From JAWPMV01 sp038527215 (GTDB lineage: Bacteria; Bacteroidota; Bacteroidia; J057): a stretch of DNA of 19,220 nucleotides. The notes beneath the pieces are model-generated. The model was not told where the DNA came from. It made no database searches and saw only the letters and a program-made list of their open reading frames with translations. Made by a program: the position numbers and the translations under genes. Where the stretch lies: assembly GCA_038527215.1 (NCBI GenBank), contig JBCBGC010000153.1, positions 1-19,220 on the forward strand, written 5' to 3'. Positions 15,638-19,220 of the stretch are shown piece by piece. Within the stretch, counting starts at the first letter, position 1; each line of letters begins with the position of its first letter.

Positions 15638-18035
15638 ATTCATCCCTCAAACTCACCGCTGGATTGAGTCGGGCCGTCCGCAGGGCATGGAAGGCCGCTA
15701 CCGCAAAGGTGAACACCAGCACAAAGAGTAGTACCAGCCCAAAGAGCCCGTAATGCATATCCGTCTGGAAGGCAAAATTCTCCAACCAGCGTTGCAGGGT
15801 ATATTGAGCCAGGGCCATAGCAGGCAATGCCGCCAGTAGCACCAACCAGATATACTCCTTTGACAAGAGTTGGACCAGCCCCCAAACGGAAGCACCCAGG
15901 ATTTTACGAATGCCAATTTCCTTGATCCGCTGGACCGAGAGGTAAGAGGCCAGACCAAAGAGGCCGAGGAAACAGATGAACAAGGTCAGGACAGAAAAAG
16001 AAAGGAATATTTCCCCTCTTCTTTGGTCCGTCTCATACATTTCCTGCATCAACTCATCCACAAACTGATAGGCAAAAGGTTCGGTTGGGAAGACCTCTTG
16101 CCAACTGCGTTGAATATGGGCCAGTCCTGCCTCCAACTCATCAATTTTGACCAGCATCAGAGGCAGGTCGCGGTCGCCTAATAGGGTAACCTGCGGCTCG
16201 ATAGGGCTATGTAGCGATTGCTGATGGAAATCCCGCACCACGCCGACTACCCGCAGAAAATTCGGATTGCCCTGATCTCCCAGACGGATAATGGTCCCCA
16301 GTGGTTCCTGCAGGTTGAAATCCTGCACCAGGGCTTCGTTGATGATGACCCCTTGGGTAGAATCCGTGGGATAATCCGCTGAAAAATTCCGTCCCGTAAC
16401 CACCGGGATGTCCATGCTTTCCCAGAAATCCGTATCCACCCAGCCCCGCCGGGTAAATTTCTGCACATAACCCTCGGGCGTTTCCACGGCGAGCGGAGCT
16501 CGAAAGAGTCCCCCCCAGCCGGGTACAAAATTGGTGGCCGTGGTATGGATCACATGAGGATTTTCTCTGAGCACCTGATGAAAGGCCTGAATCTGATGAA
16601 TGCGTTGGCCGGGGGGCAGGTTGAGCCGCACCATTTGTTCCTGATCAAAGCCCAGATTTTTTTGCTGGATAAATGAGAGTTGGCGGAATACCATAGTCGT
16701 ACAGACCAGGACAAAGATGACCACTGCGAATTGCAGCCCTACCAGGGCTTTGCGGGTAAAGGTTCGTCCTTTTCCTTGCCGAATGTGCCCCTTAAGCACC
16801 TGAGAAGGTTGAAAAGCGGAAAGGAAAAAGGCTGCATAACTGCCACCTGCCAGGCCCAGGATGAGCCAGATGCCCAACAAGCTACCTAGTATATGAAGCT
16901 GCAAGAGGTCGCTGGGCTGCACCTGTAACCCTAGCCATTCATTCAGCAGGGGGATGGTAATTTCCAGTAAAGTGATCCCCACCAAAATGGCCAGACCAGT
17001 AAGCACAAAAGACTCTCCCAGAAACTGCCCGATCAACTGCTTTCGATTGGACCCAAGGGTTTTGCGTAGGCCCACTTCCACCCCGCGCTGGCTGGCCTGG
17101 GCGGTGGTCAGGTTGAGATAGCTAATGCCCGCGATCAATAACATGAGCAGCCCTACGGCTCCGAAAATATAGAGGTAGGTGGCTCCACCGCTTTGGTCCA
17201 AATGAATCTCCGTCAGCGGCTGGAGGTGATGTTCCGCCCGTACCATGACGGGCTCCCGGTTTTTGTCCAGATAGCGGTCATAAATTTCGCTGATTTGCTT
17301 TTCCAGTTGGGCTGGATCGGCCCCGGGTTCCAACAGGGCATAGGTGGGAAAAGCAAAAGAGTTGTAATAGTAATCATCCAGGCCAGGGTCCGTTTCGGCA
17401 GAAATCATGCCCTCCGCCCGCCAATGCGCGTTGCGGGGCATATCTTGATAGAGGCCACTGACCATGAGTTGCAGCACGCTGTCTGCTGCTTCCGCAAAAG
17501 GAGAAGGGGCGGTGATCACTTTGCCGATGGGATCTTCATCTCCAAAAATCCGTTTGGCCAGGCTTTGCGACAGGACGATTTTATTGGGACCGGTCAGAGC
17601 CGTAAGGCGATCTCCTCCCAGCCACTCAAAGGTGAAAACATCCAGGATGGAGGCATCGACGAAGCCCAGTCGTTCGGCGTCGATTTCTTTGTCGCCAAAT
17701 TTCAAGGGTGCCTCATCCTCGGGAAAGAGGCCGTGAGAGCGAAAAACCTCCTTGACCGCGGGATAGTCTTCTTTCATGCGCAGGCCCAGGGGACCGGGCA
17801 CACTTTGCCAGTCTACATCGAGATGGCGATCTCTGGTTTGGATGCCCACCGTATTTACCCGGTAGATGTTCTCCGCCTGGGTATGAAAGCGGTCATAGTT
17901 TCGCTCGAAATCTACGTATAGCCCGATGTATAAAACAGCGGCTACACCCAGGCTCAGGCCGGCCAGTTTAAGAAAGGAATAGAATGGGCGTCGGCGCAGG
18001 TGTCGCCAACCCATTTGGAGATAATGGAACCACAT
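15636..18035 (-). CDS. FtsX/MacB-type ABC permease without prefix (third subtype)
   Basis: An orphan permease of 799 residues in the inner membrane. The frame is open further upstream to a GTG at 18110, but the ATG at 18035 is chosen because MWFHYLQMGWRHLRRRPF matches the core starts of the other permeases, and the extra 25 residues do not resemble the prefix domain. TM1 is at about 19-41, FtsX domain 1 has EVGLRKTLGSNR from residue 320, and FtsX domain 2 has EIGIRKILGASVWGL from residue 706. The tail ends RLNPAVSLRDE. The membrane motif IAGISYLNLTTAQ separates it from the two other subtypes in the window. There is no adjacent PadR and no ATPase. It is convergent with the PadR operon and divergent from the SBBP gene. 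Confidence 0.9.
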   Translation of the reverse strand: MWFHYLQMGWRHLRRRPFYSFLKLAGLSLGVAAVLYIGLYVDFERNYDRFHTQAENIYRVNTVGIQTRDRHLDVDWQSVPGPLGLRMKEDYPAVKEVFRSHGLFPEDEAPLKFGDKEIDAERLGFVDASILDVFTFEWLGGDRLTALTGPNKIVLSQSLAKRIFGDEDPIGKVITAPSPFAEAADSVLQLMVSGLYQDMPRNAHWRAEGMISAETDPGLDDYYYNSFAFPTYALLEPGADPAQLEKQISEIYDRYLDKNREPVMVRAEHHLQPLTEIHLDQSGGATYLYIFGAVGLLMLLIAGISYLNLTTAQASQRGVEVGLRKTLGSNRKQLIGQFLGESFVLTGLAILVGITLLEITIPLLNEWLGLQVQPSDLLQLHILGSLLGIWLILGLAGGSYAAFFLSAFQPSQVLKGHIRQGKGRTFTRKALVGLQFAVVIFVLVCTTMVFRQLSFIQQKNLGFDQEQMVRLNLPPGQRIHQIQAFHQVLRENPHVIHTTATNFVPGWGGLFRAPLAVETPEGYVQKFTRRGWVDTDFWESMDIPVVTGRNFSADYPTDSTQGVIINEALVQDFNLQEPLGTIIRLGDQGNPNFLRVVGVVRDFHQQSLHSPIEPQVTLLGDRDLPLMLVKIDELEAGLAHIQRSWQEVFPTEPFAYQFVDELMQEMYETDQRRGEIFLSFSVLTLFICFLGLFGLASYLSVQRIKEIGIRKILGASVWGLVQLLSKEYIWLVLLAALPAMALAQYTLQRWLENFAFQTDMHYGLFGLVLLFVLVFTFAVAAFHALRTARLNPAVSLRDE

Positions 18036-18203
18036 AGGTAGAAAATGTTTACAGTGCGTCAACTTCAAGTAACTCAAAATCAGGGAGAAAAACCGCCGTA
18101 TTAATTGCACAATTTAGCTGTTGAAGGAAAGGTGGACGCCTGTGATGACAAAATGAGCTCCCATCCGATGGAGGAGAAAGAAACATTCCTAGCCATCATT
18201 GAT
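18036..18203. promoter_or_regulatory. Divergent region between permease and SBBP gene
   Basis: These 168 nt lie between two outward-reading genes and should contain both promoters. A loose inverted repeat GTAGAAAATGTTTAC lies just before the permease start (18037-18051 on the plus strand). A GGAGGAG at 18169-18177 is too far from the ATG at 18204 to act as its ribosome site. No standard promoter could be identified by eye. Confidence 0.35.
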
Positions 18204-19220
18204 ATGAACGCCTTCTATAACCTCCGCCTGAGCCTGGGTTGCTGCCTGGCTTTTATGCTCCTCTCTTCCTCCCTATATGCACAATTGACATTTTCATGGG
18301 CCAATACCGCCGGAGCAGGTCCTCGGGACGAAATTACCGCCCTTAGCCGGGATGCTGCCGGGAACGTCTTTGCGACCGGGGTGTTTCAGGACTCCGTGGA
18401 ACTCTTTTCCGGTTCAGACGAAACCTGGGTGAAAGGCGGCGGTTGGAAGGATATTTTATTGGTGAAATACGGCCCGGACGGGCAGCGTCTCTGGTCCCAC
18501 GGCTTTGGCGATGCGGCCTGGGATCGCGGCTGGTCGCTGACCACCGATCCTCAAGGCAATGTTTACACCGGGGGCGTGTTCTCCCGCTCGGTAGATTTTG
18601 ACCCGGGACCAGACAGCACCATTCTGACTTCTAATCAGGCAGGCTTTTGGCCCGATGGCTACCTCGCCAAATACGATACCGATGGAAACCTCCTCTGGGC
18701 AAACCATCTTCTCACTGCCCGGCCACAGGGCACCAGCCAGACCGCTACTTTATTGTCCATTGCGGACATGGAAATCGATGCCGACGGCAATCTGATCATT
18801 GGCGGAGCCCTTTGGGACTCTGCCTGGTTTGATGCCAGTACCTTGTTGGTGGGCGGTACCCTGGCCGACCCTTTTCTGGCTAAATACGATGCGGATGGCA
18901 AGCTTTTATGGGCCCAACTCATGGCTGGAAGCGGCGATAACCGCATTCAATCCCTGGCGGTAGACACGCAAAACAGAATTTACGTCAGTGGCTTCTTCTT
19001 TGGCGCACCGGACATGGACCCCGGCAGTGGTACCACCACGCTAAGTAGCCAGGGGCAGGAAGATATTTTTCTGGCGGCCTACCAGCCAGACGGGAGTTTT
19101 TCCTGGGCCAAAGCCTTTGGCAGTAGCCTGGGGGCTGCCGTGCGGGTGGAGTCAGGACGAAGCGTGGATGTGGACTCCCTCGGCAATGTCTACCTGACAG
19201 GTTTGATTTATGGGGATACG
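18204..19220 (+). CDS. Secreted SBBP-type beta-propeller protein (3' end outside window)
   Basis: 339 codons are visible, open at the right edge. An N-terminal signal peptide (LGCCLAFMLLSSSLYA, likely cleaved near residue 26) is followed by repeated units of about 60 residues of the SBBP kind: a DxxGNVYxxGxF strand pair, a VDFDPG-type loop, and a closing LxKYDxDGxLLWA. Examples are FLAKYDADGKLLWAQ and YLAKYDTDGNLLWAN. Such proteins are large extracellular propellers, commonly carrying a C-terminal type IX secretion sorting domain, which would lie beyond the window. In-frame ATGs at 18153 and 18168 would add an acidic leader before the signal and are less likely starts. The ligand is unknown. 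Confidence 0.88.
   Translation, partial: MNAFYNLRLSLGCCLAFMLLSSSLYAQLTFSWANTAGAGPRDEITALSRDAAGNVFATGVFQDSVELFSGSDETWVKGGGWKDILLVKYGPDGQRLWSHGFGDAAWDRGWSLTTDPQGNVYTGGVFSRSVDFDPGPDSTILTSNQAGFWPDGYLAKYDTDGNLLWANHLLTARPQGTSQTATLLSIADMEIDADGNLIIGGALWDSAWFDASTLLVGGTLADPFLAKYDADGKLLWAQLMAGSGDNRIQSLAVDTQNRIYVSGFFFGAPDMDPGSGTTTLSSQGQEDIFLAAYQPDGSFSWAKAFGSSLGAAVRVESGRSVDVDSLGNVYLTGLIYGDT

Noticed and set aside
17193..17921. Open reading frame of 242 codons on the plus strand
   Set aside because: Lies antisense inside the well-supported permease at 15636-18035 and has no domain-like features.
18036..18110. GTG-initiated 25-residue extension of the permease at 15636-18035
   Set aside because: It lacks the prefix motif and the paralogues start at the equivalent of the ATG at 18035.
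1..19220. CRISPR arrays, tRNA or rRNA genes, transposases or integrases
   Set aside because: No regularly spaced repeats, no tRNA-like cloverleaf and no recombinase-like protein were seen.

Overview
The window looks like a chromosomal segment of a member of the Bacteroidota, perhaps a Saprospiria or Cytophagia relative. Grounds are the large FtsX/MacB-type orphan permeases, a DUF1573 lipoprotein, two 6-bladed beta-propeller lipoproteins with the GRGPGEF motif, an SBBP-type secreted propeller, and starts that mostly lack a Shine-Dalgarno sequence. Species cannot be told from the sequence. There are no rRNA, tRNA or CRISPR features.

Layout from left to right. Positions 1-2796 (minus strand) hold a PadR regulator overlapping by 4 nt the start of an ABC permease that runs off the left edge. 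Positions 3052-4167 (plus) hold a membrane-anchored SGNH-like hydrolase. Its last 75 nt overlap, tail to tail, a second permease at 4093-6558 (minus). Positions 6709-9485 (minus) hold a tight, visibly AT-richer three-gene cassette of DUF1573 and two beta-propeller proteins. A 17-bp perfect direct repeat (6661-6677 and 9726-9742) brackets this cassette. Positions 9486-9800 are an AT-rich control region with hairpins and a possible 52-residue ORF. Positions 9801-15470 (plus) are a PadR-permease-permease operon, closed by a CGAAT-rich palindromic element and a strong intrinsic terminator. Positions 15636-18035 (minus) hold a fifth permease. Positions 18204-19220 (plus) are the start of a secreted SBBP propeller protein that runs off the right edge.

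The main theme is five paralogous, roughly 800-residue, two-FtsX-domain permeases with no ATP-binding subunit in view, so an ATPase would have to act in trans. In this window the three permeases linked to a PadR gene carry an N-terminal cytosolic prefix (RWFCxxDxxExIxGDLxExY), and the two without PadR lack it. The prefix ends at a methionine that lines up with the start codon of the prefix-less paralogues. This suggests a regulator-transporter sensing module built by fusing a prefix in front of an ancestral permease start. PadR probably represses its own operon, and the prefix may link permease state to PadR; that last point is inference.

The AT-rich propeller/DUF1573 cassette appears to have been inserted between the divergent permease at 4093-6558 and the PadR operon at 9801.
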